A stretch of 32,646 nucleotides of DNA from Elusimicrobiota bacterium (GTDB taxonomy: Bacteria; Elusimicrobiota; Elusimicrobia; UBA1565), in the NCBI GenBank assembly GCA_016212885.1, contig JACRDO010000084.1, forward strand, positions 1 to 32,646, written 5' to 3'. Numbering within the stretch: position 1 is the stretch's first letter; each line of letters begins with the position of its first letter. This document shows positions 8,183-16,241 of this stretch, one piece after another. The notes below the pieces were generated by a model, which was not told the origin of the DNA, made no database searches, and was given only the letters and a program-made list of their open reading frames with translations. Both the position numbers and the translations under genes were made by a program.

Positions 8183-9076
8183 CTAAACGGTGTAGCCGAA
8201 TTCTTTCAGGGAGGAGACGTCTTTGCGCCAATTGGGCCGGACCTTGACCCAGAGATCCAGCTCGGCCTTGCGGCCCAGGAACCGCTCGATGCGCAGCAGG
8301 CTTTCCTCGCTCAGGCGCCGCAGGGCCGCGCCCTTGGCTCCGAGGAGGATCCCCTTCTGGCTCTGCTTCTCCACGTAGATCAGGGCGCGGATGAGGTCGC
8401 TCCTGCCGGGGATCTCATTGAACTCCTCGATCTCCACGGCGCAGGCGTGCGGGATCTCCGCGCGGTAGAGCTCGAAGATCGCCTCCCGGATCATTTCAGA
8501 CGCGAAGAAGCGCTCCCAGCGGTCCGAGAGCCGGTCGGCCGGATAGTAGGCCGGAGATTCGGGAAGGAGCGCGATGACCGCCTCCAGCAGCTGGGGCACG
8601 CCCGTCCCTTTCAGCGCGGAGACCGCGAAGGATGCGGCCGCCTTGAGCGCGGCGCAGACGGAAAGAGCCTTCTGGACGGATTGCGGGGATGCCGAGTCGA
8701 TCTTGTTCACCGCCAGGAGGAGCGGCTTGTCCCACGCGGCCAAAGGGCGGAAGACCTCCAAGCCCTCGGAGGCGCCGGGATCGACGACCAGGACCACCGC
8801 GTCCGCGTCGTCGCGCGCCGCGGAGCGGGTCATGCGGATCAGCATCCGCTGGAGCCCGTCTTGGGCCTTCTCCAGCCAGCCGGGGGTGTCGAGGAAGCAG
8901 ACCTGATGGCCCTCCCCGTTGAGGATGCCCACGATCTTGTGGCGCGTGGTCTGCGGCTTGGACGAGACGATGGAGAGCTTGCGGCCCAGGAAGGCGTTGA
9001 GCAGGGCGGACTTGCCGGCGTTGGGAAGCCCCAGGAGCGCGACGAAGCCGGCGCGAAAAGGGGCCTGCTCGCTCAC
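8183..9076 (-). CDS. era: Ribosome-assembly GTPase Era
   Basis: Era is a GTPase that binds the 3' end of 16S rRNA during 30S maturation. The protein is 297 residues. G1 is GLPNAGKS at 16-23, a Thr-containing switch region PQTTRHK lies near 41, G3 is DTPG at 63-66 and G4 is NKID at 124-127. A C-terminal KH domain carries LLGAKGAALRRL around residue 245 and the family end VxxNWR. The start is GTG 9076, which overlaps the upstream stop (GTGA), giving tight coupling to the membrane-protein gene. The gap to nusB is 66 bases and shows only a weak AGAGC/GCTCT stem. Confidence 0.97.
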   Translation of the reverse strand: MSEQAPFRAGFVALLGLPNAGKSALLNAFLGRKLSIVSSKPQTTRHKIVGILNGEGHQVCFLDTPGWLEKAQDGLQRMLIRMTRSAARDDADAVVLVVDPGASEGLEVFRPLAAWDKPLLLAVNKIDSASPQSVQKALSVCAALKAAASFAVSALKGTGVPQLLEAVIALLPESPAYYPADRLSDRWERFFASEMIREAIFELYRAEIPHACAVEIEEFNEIPGRSDLIRALIYVEKQSQKGILLGAKGAALRRLSEESLLRIERFLGRKAELDLWVKVRPNWRKDVSSLKEFGYTV

Positions 9077-10179
9077 CGGGCGTTGAGGACGATGAGGACG
9101 AGGTCCGCGATGAAGAGGCCGACGATCGCCGCCTCGAGGATGAGCATCCGGCGGTTGTTGATGTCGCTTAAGACCAGGTTGTAGAGGCTGTCCAGGGTGC
9201 GGAGCTTGCTCTCGACGGAGCGCTGCCAGTCCTTGAGGTGGAAGCGGTCCGCGCAGGCCATGTAGATTCGCGCGAGGTGCCAGTCCCCGAAGAACTTCGT
9301 GATGTTCGAGAGCTCGTCGGACATCTTCTCGAGGTCCATGCGCATGCTGCGCAGGCGGCGCAGGATCTCCCCGGGGCCCTTGATGACGTACGCCTTGCGG
9401 GTGTAGTCCTCGATGTCGTCGTAGGCCGTGTCGACCCCTTCCTCGAGCAGGCGGTCGTAGGTGCGGTACTCCGTGAGCTGGAGGTTCGCGGTCTCGATGG
9501 AGTAGAGGAGGTCGTCCGGCTTGCCGTCGGGGTCCACGATCAGCGCGCTGTTCCAGTCGATGACGATGAGGTCGCGCGCGGTGTAGCAGTAGCTGTGGCG
9601 GATGGTCTCCTCGACCTCCTCCTCGCTCAGCTGGTCGAAGTTGGCCTCCTCGCTCAGCAGGCCGGCCGCCTCCCTGCGGTGGGTCCTCAGCCAGTTGCGG
9701 GCGTTGGTCAGGGCGCGCTCGGAGCCCGGGTCGAAGATGCAGAAGACCGTGTAGGCCTCGGGGTTGCGCTTGCCCGGCGAGGGCTTGACGAGGAAGGGGG
9801 CGATGGATTCGAGGAACTGCTGGGCCATGCCCCCGGCGATGTCGTCGACGGTCCGCTGTCCCTCCAGGCGCAGGGCGTGGTACTCGAGGAGGTCGCTCAG
9901 GCTGCGAACGTCGAAGTCCACGCGGACCGAGATCGAGAGCGCTCCGATGGAGAAGACCTTCACCTCGCGCCGCAGGGTCAGCGGGCCGGAGGGGCCCTGG
10001 AGCACGATAGGGTGCTCCTCGATGAGGAGGGGCTTGTAGAAGGGGAAGTCCCGCGGCATCGTCTTGTCGGAGGGGACCTCGAGGTACTGGGCGCGCTGGC
10101 GCACGTAGTCGCGGACCTTCGGGAGGTCGATCTCGTAGGCGACGTCGTAGGCGTACATGTAGACGACTTGGCCTTTCAT
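9073..10179 (-). CDS. Conserved protein with C-terminal membrane anchor (RMD1/DUF155-like layout)
   Basis: This is a 368-residue cytoplasmic protein with a single hydrophobic segment at the very end (MLILEAAIVGLFIADLVLIV). The middle contains ARDLIVIDWNSALIVD and ANLQLTEYRTYDRLL, followed by long helices and a segment SVESKLRTLDSLYNLV before the anchor. This order resembles RMD1/YagE (DUF155) proteins, but I cannot confirm the family by eye. ATG 10179 was chosen as start because MKGQVVYMYAYDVAYEID looks like a natural beginning; TTG 10200 in the same frame would add seven residues. It is the first gene of the minus-strand core operon and is coupled to era by a 4-base overlap. Its role is unknown. 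Confidence 0.75.
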   Translation of the reverse strand: MKGQVVYMYAYDVAYEIDLPKVRDYVRQRAQYLEVPSDKTMPRDFPFYKPLLIEEHPIVLQGPSGPLTLRREVKVFSIGALSISVRVDFDVRSLSDLLEYHALRLEGQRTVDDIAGGMAQQFLESIAPFLVKPSPGKRNPEAYTVFCIFDPGSERALTNARNWLRTHRREAAGLLSEEANFDQLSEEEVEETIRHSYCYTARDLIVIDWNSALIVDPDGKPDDLLYSIETANLQLTEYRTYDRLLEEGVDTAYDDIEDYTRKAYVIKGPGEILRRLRSMRMDLEKMSDELSNITKFFGDWHLARIYMACADRFHLKDWQRSVESKLRTLDSLYNLVLSDINNRRMLILEAAIVGLFIADLVLIVLNAR

Positions 10180-10297
10180 GGGGACGGGATATGATACCAA
10201 ACTTCCGACACGGGAGAAGAATTCAAGACCCTAGGTTGTGCTATACTGGTCATATAGACGACGTTGGGCGCCCTTGGACGCGCCCTTCGAGAAGTCC

Positions 10298-10325
10298 TTG
10301 ACTTTCGCCAGGATTATGGTATACT
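10298..10325 (+). promoter_or_regulatory. Promoter of the mazEF operon
   Basis: TTGACT (10298-10303) and TATACT (10320-10325) are 16 bases apart. A strong ribosome site AGGAGG (10342-10347) sits five bases before the mazE start at 10353. The -10 region overlaps a candidate operator: TATACT followed by TAGAC recurs at about 10244-10259 and 10320-10335, which would suit autoregulation by MazE/MazEF. The operator assignment is inference. Confidence 0.7.
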
Positions 10326-10352
10326 CATTGTAGACACCATCAGGAGGTCTCA

Positions 10353-10595
10353 ATGAACGCAACGGTTCAAAAGTGGGGCAATAGTCTGGCGTTGCGAATC
10401 CCCAGGTCTCTTGCCGAGGACGTGGACATTCACCAAGGCTCGGTTGTGGAGCTCGATGTGGTTAAAGGCGAGATGGTCGTAAAACCTAAAAAGGAAATAA
10501 AGCTCTCGCTTAGACAACTGGTGAAGCGGATCACGAAGAAGAACCTCCACTCCGAGACGCAATGGGGTCGTCCGATGGGTAAGGAAGTTTGGTGA
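10353..10595 (+). CDS. mazE: MazE-type antitoxin (AbrB fold)
   Basis: This 80-residue protein has the full MazE N-terminal DNA-binding domain: VQKWGNSLALRIPRSLAEDV, with GNSLALRIP as signature, followed by a short strand-rich GSVVELDV and an acidic/basic tail that normally wraps around the toxin. It neutralises the MazF RNase encoded directly downstream and likely represses its own promoter with it. The stop (10593-10595) is directly followed by the mazF ATG with no gap, the usual antitoxin-first order. It has its own promoter and a consensus ribosome site, so it is a self-contained module set beside the era operon. Confidence 0.93.
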   Translation: MNATVQKWGNSLALRIPRSLAEDVDIHQGSVVELDVVKGEMVVKPKKEIKLSLRQLVKRITKKNLHSETQWGRPMGKEVW

Positions 10596-10937
10596 ATGCG
10601 CCATCCATATTGTCCTAGGCGCGGCGATGTCATATGGCTCTCCTTTGAGCCGCAGGCCGCTCATGAGCAAGCGGGGCATCGTCCCGCCCTTACGCTTTCG
10701 CCGGAGTTCTATAATCGGCGGACGGGCATTGGCGTCTTTTGTCCCATAACAACGCGGATCAAGAATTATCCGTTTGAGGTCGTCATCCCAGCGGGATTCA
10801 AGGCCACTGGGGCCATAATGTCGGACCACGTCAAAAGTCTAGATTGGACCGTTCGTGGCTCTCAGTTTCTCTGCAAACTACCGGATGCCTTGGTGTCAGA
10901 GGTCCTAGCGAAGCTCAATGCACTGTTGACGGGTTAA
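10596..10937 (+). CDS. mazF: MazF-type mRNA interferase toxin
   Basis: MazF/PemK toxins are sequence-specific endoribonucleases that cleave mRNA and stop growth when free of the antitoxin. The 113-residue protein has the family pattern: RRGDVIWLSFEP at the start, GHRPALTLSPEFYN, a central ITTRIK, and a C-terminal GAIMSDHVKSLDW strand pair. The length is normal and no frameshift is visible, so the toxin looks intact. It starts immediately after mazE and has no separate ribosome site, so its translation depends on mazE. Confidence 0.93.
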   Translation: MRHPYCPRRGDVIWLSFEPQAAHEQAGHRPALTLSPEFYNRRTGIGVFCPITTRIKNYPFEVVIPAGFKATGAIMSDHVKSLDWTVRGSQFLCKLPDALVSEVLAKLNALLTG

Positions 10938-11008
10938 GGTGCCTAAGATTGGATAGAGCTGCTTCAGCCGGCGGGAGTTTCTCTAGTTTGAAATCAGGAG
11001 GCACACCG

Positions 11009-11482
11009 ATGCGCAAGCGAATCATCGCTCAAGTTCAGCAAGAAACCGCATCTTCTGACCAGAACTGGTTGAATGTGGAGGGGCTCGCGGAGGTGGAAAT
11101 CACCTCGGAGGACGCCGCTCATCCAATCGAGTCCGCGCTGCTGCCCGGCCAGGCCTCGGGGTGGCGCGCCGCAGGGCCCGGAAAGCAGACGATCCGGCTC
11201 CTCTTCGCCCATCCGCAGCGGCTTCGGCGGATCCGGCTGAACTTCGTGGAGACCCGCGCTGAGCGCACGCAAGAGTACGTCTTGCGTTGGTCGCCGGATG
11301 GCGGGCAGTCGTTCCGGGAAATCGTGCGGCAGCAGTGGAACTTCAGTCCCCAAGGCACAACCTGCGAGATGGAAGACCATCACGTCGAGCTCCCGGCTGT
11401 CACTGTGCTCGAGTTGAGCATCATTCCGGACATAAGCGGGGGAAATGCGTTCGCTTCTTTGGCGCAGCTGCGGCTTGCCTGA
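11009..11482 (+). CDS. Small discoidin/carbohydrate-binding-like protein
   Basis: The 157-residue protein starts at ATG 11009, seven bases after AGGAGG (10996-11001); this ribosome site rules out longer upstream starts. The text (TSEDAAHPIESALLPG, LLFAHPQRLRRIRLNFVE, TQEYVLRWSPDGGQSFREIV, QWNFSPQGT, LELSIIPDISGG) is the pattern of a widespread small bacterial family with an F5/8 type C (discoidin-like) beta-sandwich. It has no signal peptide. The function is unknown; in other domains of this fold the loops bind sugars or surfaces. It stands 71 bases after mazF and ends before an independent promoter. Confidence 0.8.
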   Translation: MRKRIIAQVQQETASSDQNWLNVEGLAEVEITSEDAAHPIESALLPGQASGWRAAGPGKQTIRLLFAHPQRLRRIRLNFVETRAERTQEYVLRWSPDGGQSFREIVRQQWNFSPQGTTCEMEDHHVELPAVTVLELSIIPDISGGNAFASLAQLRLA

Positions 11483-11495
11483 CCCCGCGCTCAAC

Positions 11496-11525
11496 TTGAC
11501 GGCGCAGGCGCAGCGGGACTACAAT
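11496..11525 (+). promoter_or_regulatory. Promoter with -10 box seven bases from the start codon
   Basis: TTGACG (11496-11501) and TACAAT (11520-11525) are spaced by 18 bases. The ATG of the lipoprotein gene is at 11533, so transcription should start at or next to the start codon. No ribosome site is present. This suggests a leaderless transcript. Confidence 0.6.
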
Positions 11526-11532
11526 AACTCTC

Positions 11533-12711
11533 ATGAAGAACTCTCTTGACCCCATTTCAATCCTGCGCCGTTCAGCCGCGGCCCTCGTCCTGATATCCGC
11601 CTGCTCCCCCAAGCCCGTCATCGTGCAGCCTCCGCCCGTGGTCCAGCCCCCGCCCATCGTCCGGCCGCCGCGGGTCCTCGCCCCGGAGAGCCTCCAGAAG
11701 GCCCTGAGCGACGCGGTCAAGGAGCCTTTCTCGGACACCCAGGCCATGGACGTGATCTACGCCACCAACCGGGTCCCGCTGGCAGACGCGTCGGCATGCG
11801 GCGACGGCTCCTTCGGGGTTGAGCGTTCGACCGCGCTCTACTACGGCGTCTGCAGCCTCAACGTCCCCAAGCGGCACAGCACCGGCGGCTTCGAGGTCGC
11901 GCCCAACCCGCGCGCGGACTCGCACAAGTATTTCCGCGTCCTTTCCCAGACGTCCCTTGACGAACCCTCCTTCAAAGCCCTTCTCGCGGCGAAGAAGCCG
12001 ACGGACGTCCTCGTCTTCGTCCACGGCTTCAACGTGAAGTTCGCGGAAGCCGTGCTGCGCGCCTCCCAGATCGCCTATGACTTGAAATTCCAGGGTCCGG
12101 TGGTGCTCTTCACCTGGCCGGCCGGTGCGAGCGGCGGGATGATGGATTCGGCGCTCATCAACCGCACCTACGACGCGAACCGGATGAACGCGATCTACTC
12201 GGTGGACCGCACCGCGTCCTTCTTCAAGGCCCTCTCGGAGCTGGACATGAGCGTGCACGTGATGGTGCACTCCATGGGCCACCAGGTGGTCCTGACGGCC
12301 TTGGCGAAGGCCGCCCCCTCCATGCCCAAGCCCTTCATCGGCGAGCTCGTGCTCAACGCGCCCGACATCCCCATCGCGGACTTCCAGCGCCTGGCGCCCA
12401 CGCTCAAGGACATGGCCGAGCGGGTCACCGTCTACTGCTCCTACAACGACAACGCCATCGCGGCCTCGGAGACCTACAACAAAAACAGGCGCCTCGGAGG
12501 CTGCGAGCGCGCCCCCGGCATCGACGTGATCAACGTCAGCGAGATCGACGCGCCGGCCCTCGGCATCGGGGGGCTCGGGCACGGCTACTACGCGGCGCGG
12601 CCGATCCTCACCGACATCTACCAGGTCCTCCTCGGCGTCCCGGCCGAGAAGCGGCTCTTCATCCGCAGGAGCGAGCCCAACAGCACCGAGGACTATTATT
12701 TGCGCCCTTAA
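11533..12711 (+). CDS. Lipoprotein alpha/beta hydrolase (DUF900-like)
   Basis: The 392-residue precursor has a lipoprotein signal (LVLISAC, lipidated Cys24) and a Pro-rich linker (PPPVVQPPP, to about residue 45) that would hold the domain away from the membrane. The catalytic domain carries YATNR and the oxyanion-side FVHGFN near 165. The nucleophile elbow HSMGH has Ser247, and a C-terminal His lies in the GLGHGYY block. This order is that of DUF900 hydrolases, whose substrates are mostly unknown. It probably acts in the periplasm or at the outer membrane. Transcription likely starts at its own promoter just upstream. A promoter for the next gene begins inside its last codons. Confidence 0.88.
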   Translation: MKNSLDPISILRRSAAALVLISACSPKPVIVQPPPVVQPPPIVRPPRVLAPESLQKALSDAVKEPFSDTQAMDVIYATNRVPLADASACGDGSFGVERSTALYYGVCSLNVPKRHSTGGFEVAPNPRADSHKYFRVLSQTSLDEPSFKALLAAKKPTDVLVFVHGFNVKFAEAVLRASQIAYDLKFQGPVVLFTWPAGASGGMMDSALINRTYDANRMNAIYSVDRTASFFKALSELDMSVHVMVHSMGHQVVLTALAKAAPSMPKPFIGELVLNAPDIPIADFQRLAPTLKDMAERVTVYCSYNDNAIAASETYNKNRRLGGCERAPGIDVINVSEIDAPALGIGGLGHGYYAARPILTDIYQVLLGVPAEKRLFIRRSEPNSTEDYYLRP

Positions 12712-12726
12712 TTTAACTGGTATAAT
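12700..12726 (+). promoter_or_regulatory. Promoter of the slipin-hemW-phoH group
   Basis: An extended -10 (TGGTATAAT, core 12721-12726) lies just after the preceding stop. TTGCGC at 12700-12705 is a possible -35 with a short 15-base spacer. The extended -10 is the stronger evidence. Confidence 0.55.
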
Positions 12727-12731
12727 AGGCC

Positions 12732-12766
12732 CGTCCCAAACATCCGGAATTCGTAGGTTCGGGACG
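12732..12766 (+). promoter_or_regulatory. Hairpin in the slipin leader
   Basis: The arms 12732-12741 and 12757-12766 (CGTCCCAAAC and GTTCGGGACG) pair over ten positions with one mismatch, leaving a 15-base loop. It lies between the predicted promoter and the ribosome site AAGGGGG just before ATG 12790. It could affect RNA stability or translation; nothing shows which. Confidence 0.4.
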
Positions 12767-12789
12767 CCGTTCAACCTCAAGGGGGTTTC

Positions 12790-13542
12790 ATGTTCATCGG
12801 AAGCACGCCGATCATCATCATCCTGGCCGTCCTCGCCTTCACCGCCATCAAGATCCTCAACGAATACGAGCGCGGGGTCGTCTTCACGCTGGGCCGCTTC
12901 TCGGGCGTCAAGGGCCCTGGCCTCATCCTCATATTCCCCGGCATCCAGCAGATGACGCGCATCAGCCTGCGCACCGTGGTGCTCGACGTTCCCGCGCAGG
13001 ACATCATCACCCGCGACAACGTCTCCGTGAAGGTCAACGCGGTGGTCTACTACCGCGTCATGGACGCGGGCAGGGCCGTGCTACAGGTCGAGAACTACTA
13101 CTACGCGACCAGCCAGCTCTCCCAGACCACCCTGCGCGGCGTGCTCGGCAAGATGGAGCTAGACGACCTCCTCGCCAACCGCGACAAGATCAACATGGAG
13201 CTCCAGCAGATCCTCGACACCCACACCGAGCCCTGGGGCGTGAAGATCGCCAACGTCGAGGTCAAGAACGTGGACCTCCCGCAGGAGATGCAGCGCGCCA
13301 TGGCCAAGCAGGCCGAGGCGGAGCGCGAGCGCCGCGCGAAGATCATCCACGCCGAGGGCGAACAGCAGGCCGCGGAGAAGCTTGCCCAGGCTTCCGAGAT
13401 CATGAGCAGGAGCCCGGCCACTCTGCAGCTGCGCTACCTTCAGACCTTGACCGAGATCGCAGCTGACAAGAACTCCACGGTCATCTTTCCTCTGCCCATG
13501 GACCTCATCACGGCGTTCATGAAGAAGCTGGGCGTCAACTAG
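12790..13542 (+). CDS. Slipin (stomatin-like SPFH membrane protein)
   Basis: The 250-residue protein starts with a membrane hairpin or anchor ([15 protein letters not shown]), then the SPFH/band 7 domain: [48 protein letters not shown], and the typical [18 protein letters not shown] charged coiled coil with [17 protein letters not shown] follows, and then the end FPLPMDLI. Slipins form large oligomeric rings in the membrane and are linked to membrane microdomains and protease control. Many are paired with an NfeD partner; none is seen here, the neighbour being the HemW-like gene 11 bases downstream. Family assignment is secure; the specific role is not. Confidence 0.94.
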   Translation: MFIGSTPIIIILAVLAFTAIKILNEYERGVVFTLGRFSGVKGPGLILIFPGIQQMTRISLRTVVLDVPAQDIITRDNVSVKVNAVVYYRVMDAGRAVLQVENYYYATSQLSQTTLRGVLGKMELDDLLANRDKINMELQQILDTHTEPWGVKIANVEVKNVDLPQEMQRAMAKQAEAERERRAKIIHAEGEQQAAEKLAQASEIMSRSPATLQLRYLQTLTEIAADKNSTVIFPLPMDLITAFMKKLGVN

Positions 13543-13553
13543 GCGGACACATC

Positions 13554-14765
13554 GTGCGATCAGCCGGGCCCGGGCTCTACGTTCATATCCCGTTCTGCTC
13601 GAAGAAGTGCCTCTATTGCGGCTCGGTTTCCTTCTCCGGACGGCAGGCGGAGGCTGGCCGCTACCTCAGGGCCCTGGAACGCGAGGCCTCCTGCCGCCCC
13701 GCTTTCAAGCCGGCCACGCTCTACGTCGGAGGAGGGACCCCGAGCGAGCTCTCCTGCGAGCAGATGGGCTCGCTCCTGGCCAGCCTCTCGGAGAGGTTCG
13801 GTTCCCTGGAGGCCCTGCGCGAGGCGACCCTGGAGGGGAACCCGGAGAGCCTCGACGCGCCGAAGCTCGATGTCCTTCGCAGGGCCGGGGTCCGCCGCCT
13901 GAGCATCGGCCTGCAGACGACCGAGGACCGCCTGCTCAAGGCCATCGGCCGCCGCCACAGCTTCGCGGACTTCGAGCGCGTCTATCAAGAGGCCCGGGGC
14001 CGCAGCTTCTCCTTGAGCGTGGATCTCATGCTGGGCCTGCCGGGGCAGAGCCTCTCCGGCGCGCTCGCCTCCCTCAAAGCGGTCCTGCGCTTAGACCCCG
14101 GCCACCTTTCCCTCTACTGCCTGCACGTGGAGGAGGGCACGCCCTTCGCGGCCGAAGGCCTTGCCGTGGACGAGGATCTCTCCCGGGAGATGTTAGAGGC
14201 CTCCATCGAGCTCCTGGCCAAGGCCGGGTACCGGCACTACGAGATCTCGAACTTCGCCAAGCCGGGCCGGGAGTCCCTCCACAACCTCAACTACTGGGAG
14301 AACGGGCCCTACCTGGGCCTCGGCTGCGCCGCGGCCGGCTGCCTCGGCGGGGTCCGCTACCGGAACGAAGGGGAGCTCCACGCCTACTGCGCGAAGATTG
14401 AGCGCGGCGAGAGCGCGGCGGTCTCAAGCGAAGCGCTCGCCGGCAAGGAGAAGACCGGCGAGGACCTCATGCTGGGCCTGCGCCTCATCGAAGGGATCCG
14501 ACTGACCCGGCCGATGCGGCGCTATTTCGCCTCCGAGCTCGAGTCGCTGCGCCGCCGCGGGCTCATCGAGCTTGAACGCAGCCCGAAGACGGGGCTCCCC
14601 CTGCGCGCGAGGCTCAGCCGCCGGGGGCTCTTCTTCGCCAACGAAGTATTCCGGGAGTTCGTGCCGCCGTATATGGAATCGTCGCACATGCGTCCCAAAC
14701 ATCAAGCCCTTCCCAAGGGGACGCAGTGCGGCGCCGCTGCCGCGGCGCCGGAGGCCTGCACATGA
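13554..14765 (+). CDS. hemW: HemW-like radical SAM protein (heme chaperone / coproporphyrinogen oxidase-like)
   Basis: The 403-residue protein begins at GTG 13554. The radical SAM cluster motif is C15-x3-C19-x2-C22 (PFCSKKCLYCG). The family blocks TLYVGGGTPSEL, EGNPESLD, RLSIGLQT, SVDLMLGLPGQS and HYEISNFA/NYW are in the expected order, followed by the HemW C-terminal domain. HemW proteins bind heme and deliver it to respiratory proteins; they were long annotated as oxygen-independent coproporphyrinogen III oxidases. The residue after the third Cys is Gly-Ser rather than the frequent Asp-Phe. The C-terminus has a short Ala-rich extension. The stop overlaps the next start (ATGA). Confidence 0.9.
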   Translation: MRSAGPGLYVHIPFCSKKCLYCGSVSFSGRQAEAGRYLRALEREASCRPAFKPATLYVGGGTPSELSCEQMGSLLASLSERFGSLEALREATLEGNPESLDAPKLDVLRRAGVRRLSIGLQTTEDRLLKAIGRRHSFADFERVYQEARGRSFSLSVDLMLGLPGQSLSGALASLKAVLRLDPGHLSLYCLHVEEGTPFAAEGLAVDEDLSREMLEASIELLAKAGYRHYEISNFAKPGRESLHNLNYWENGPYLGLGCAAAGCLGGVRYRNEGELHAYCAKIERGESAAVSSEALAGKEKTGEDLMLGLRLIEGIRLTRPMRRYFASELESLRRRGLIELERSPKTGLPLRARLSRRGLFFANEVFREFVPPYMESSHMRPKHQALPKGTQCGAAAAAPEACT

Positions 14766-16069
14766 AGACCTTCGTGCTCGACACCAACGTCGTCATCCAC
14801 GACCCGGAGGCCCTCTTCGCCTTCGAGGGCTCCCGCGTCGTCATCCCCCTGCCCGTCATCGAGGAACTCGACACCTTCAAGCGCTCAAACGACGAGCGCG
14901 GCCGGGCCGCCCGCCTCGTGGCCCGCACGCTCGACCGGCTGAGGCAGAAGGGCCGGCTGACCGAAGGCGTCCCCCTGCCGCACGGCGGGACCCTGCGCGT
15001 GGAGATGGTCCATTGCGACGGCCTCCCCGCGCAGTTCCTCTCGAGCACCAAGGACAACATGATCCTGGGTGTGGCGCAGTACCTGAAGTCCAAGGGGAAC
15101 ACCGTCGTCTTCATCTCGAAGGACATCAACCTCCGCATCAAGGCCGAGGCCATCGGCCTCGAGACTCAGGATTACGAGAAGGAGAAGGTCAACGTCGACG
15201 TCCTCTACCCCGGCCTGCGCGAAGCCGCCGCGACCCAGGACGACATCGACGCGTTCTACAAGGACAAGCGCCTGAGCGCGGACAACCTGGACCTCCAGGA
15301 CCTCCGGGCCAACGAGTTCGTCATCCTCAAGAACGGCGCCGGGGGCTCATCGAGCGCCTTGAGCCGCTACGATCCCGATGCCCGCGCCCTCGTCGCCTTG
15401 ACCCGCTCGGAGTCCTCGCCGTGGGGCATCAAGCCCCTCAACACCGAGCAGCGCTTCGCCCTGGAGCTCCTCCTGCGCAAGGAGGTCCAGCTCGTCACCT
15501 TCGTCGGGGTCCCGGGCTCGGGCAAGACCCTGCTCTCCCTGGCCGCCGGCTTGGAGCAGGTCTTGAACGAGCGCTCCTACCGCAAGATGCTCATCGCGCG
15601 GCCCGTGGTCCCCGTCGGGCACGACCTCGGCTACCTCCCGGGCACCAAGCAGGAGAAGCTGAACACCTGGATGGGGGCCATCTACGACAACCTGGAGTTC
15701 CTCATGGACCGCCAGCGCCGGGAAGACAGCGACTTAGACGTCCAGATGCTGCTCGAGGAGGGGAAGATCGAGGTGGAGGCCGTCACCTACCTGCGCGGGC
15801 GCTCCCTGCCGGGCCAGTACATCCTCATCGACGATGCGCAGAACCTCACGCCCCACGAGATCAAGACGATCATCTCCCGCGTGGGCCGAAACTCCAAGAT
15901 CGTGCTGACCGGAGACCCCTACCAGATCGACAACTACTACCTCGACTCGGCCTCCAACGGCTTGACGAACCTCGTCGAGCGCTTCAAGGGACAGCACATC
16001 TTCGGGCACGTGAAGTTCACGAAGATCGAGCGCTCGCCCTTGGCGGCCCTGGCCGCGGAACTGCTCTAG
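14762..16069 (+). CDS. PIN-PhoH family ATPase (YlaK/PhoH2-like)
   Basis: The 435-residue protein joins an N-terminal PIN ribonuclease domain (FVLDTNVVIHD, first acidic residue Asp7; EELD at about 34-37; SKDINLRIKA around 119) to a C-terminal PhoH ATPase domain. The latter has Walker A GVPGSGKT at 249-256, Walker B YILIDDAQN with Asp357-Asp358 (the second is usually Glu), and sensor-like LTGDPYQID. PIN-PhoH proteins are RNA helicase/ribonucleases in the members studied. ATG 14762 was chosen over an upstream in-frame start because it overlaps the hemW stop as ATGA and begins the PIN domain correctly. A strong hairpin follows the stop. Confidence 0.93.
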   Translation: MKTFVLDTNVVIHDPEALFAFEGSRVVIPLPVIEELDTFKRSNDERGRAARLVARTLDRLRQKGRLTEGVPLPHGGTLRVEMVHCDGLPAQFLSSTKDNMILGVAQYLKSKGNTVVFISKDINLRIKAEAIGLETQDYEKEKVNVDVLYPGLREAAATQDDIDAFYKDKRLSADNLDLQDLRANEFVILKNGAGGSSSALSRYDPDARALVALTRSESSPWGIKPLNTEQRFALELLLRKEVQLVTFVGVPGSGKTLLSLAAGLEQVLNERSYRKMLIARPVVPVGHDLGYLPGTKQEKLNTWMGAIYDNLEFLMDRQRREDSDLDVQMLLEEGKIEVEAVTYLRGRSLPGQYILIDDAQNLTPHEIKTIISRVGRNSKIVLTGDPYQIDNYYLDSASNGLTNLVERFKGQHIFGHVKFTKIERSPLAALAAELL

Positions 16070-16107
16070 GTCTAAAGGCCTATTATGGGATATGGGCCTT
16101 TGGACCT
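16068..16107 (+). terminator. 16-bp hairpin directly after phoH (possible terminator)
   Basis: The arms 16068-16083 and 16092-16107 pair along all 16 bases as RNA if two G-U pairs are allowed, with an 8-base loop. The stem begins inside the phoH stop codon region. No U-tract follows, so intrinsic termination is uncertain; RNA protection or a regulatory role is equally possible. Confidence 0.5.
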
Positions 16108-16110
16108 TGC

Positions 16111-16142
16111 ATTATTGGGTATTAGGACCCATAATCTATACT
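16111..16142 (+). promoter_or_regulatory. Second small hairpin and possible promoter
   Basis: ATTATTGGGT and ACCCATAAT (16111-16135) form a stem with one bulge. TTGGGT (16115-16120) and TATACT (16137-16142) are 16 bases apart and could be a promoter for the gene at 16242. The hairpin overlaps the promoter, so it may be an operator instead. The remaining leader (16143-16241) holds no further obvious signal until the ribosome site GGAGG at 16232-16236. Confidence 0.4.
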
Positions 16143-16241
16143 AGCGGCTTGACAGCACGCGCAACACCGGGCTTTCCCCAGGGGAGGCGCATGGGCGTTT
16201 ACCTGGGAGCATGGTTTTGCGGGATGATTTTCGGAGGTGTT

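Noticed and set aside
9238..10194. Plus-strand open frame of about 318 codons opposite the gene upstream of era
   Set aside because: Composition is dominated by Val, Gly, Asp and Leu as expected from the complement of a real gene; there is no ribosome site and no motif.
10844..11008. Longer N-terminus for the discoidin-like protein
   Set aside because: It would overlap mazF in another frame; AGGAGG seven bases before ATG 11009 marks the real start.
14690..14703. Thirteen-base match to the slipin leader (CGTCCCAAACATC at 12732 and inside the hemW end)
   Set aside because: The match does not extend, lies in coding sequence and is not part of a stem there; chance is likely.
14572..16125. Plus-strand frame of about 517 codons over phoH
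   Set aside because: It is the shifted frame of hemW/phoH and is an Arg/Pro/Ala-rich shadow.
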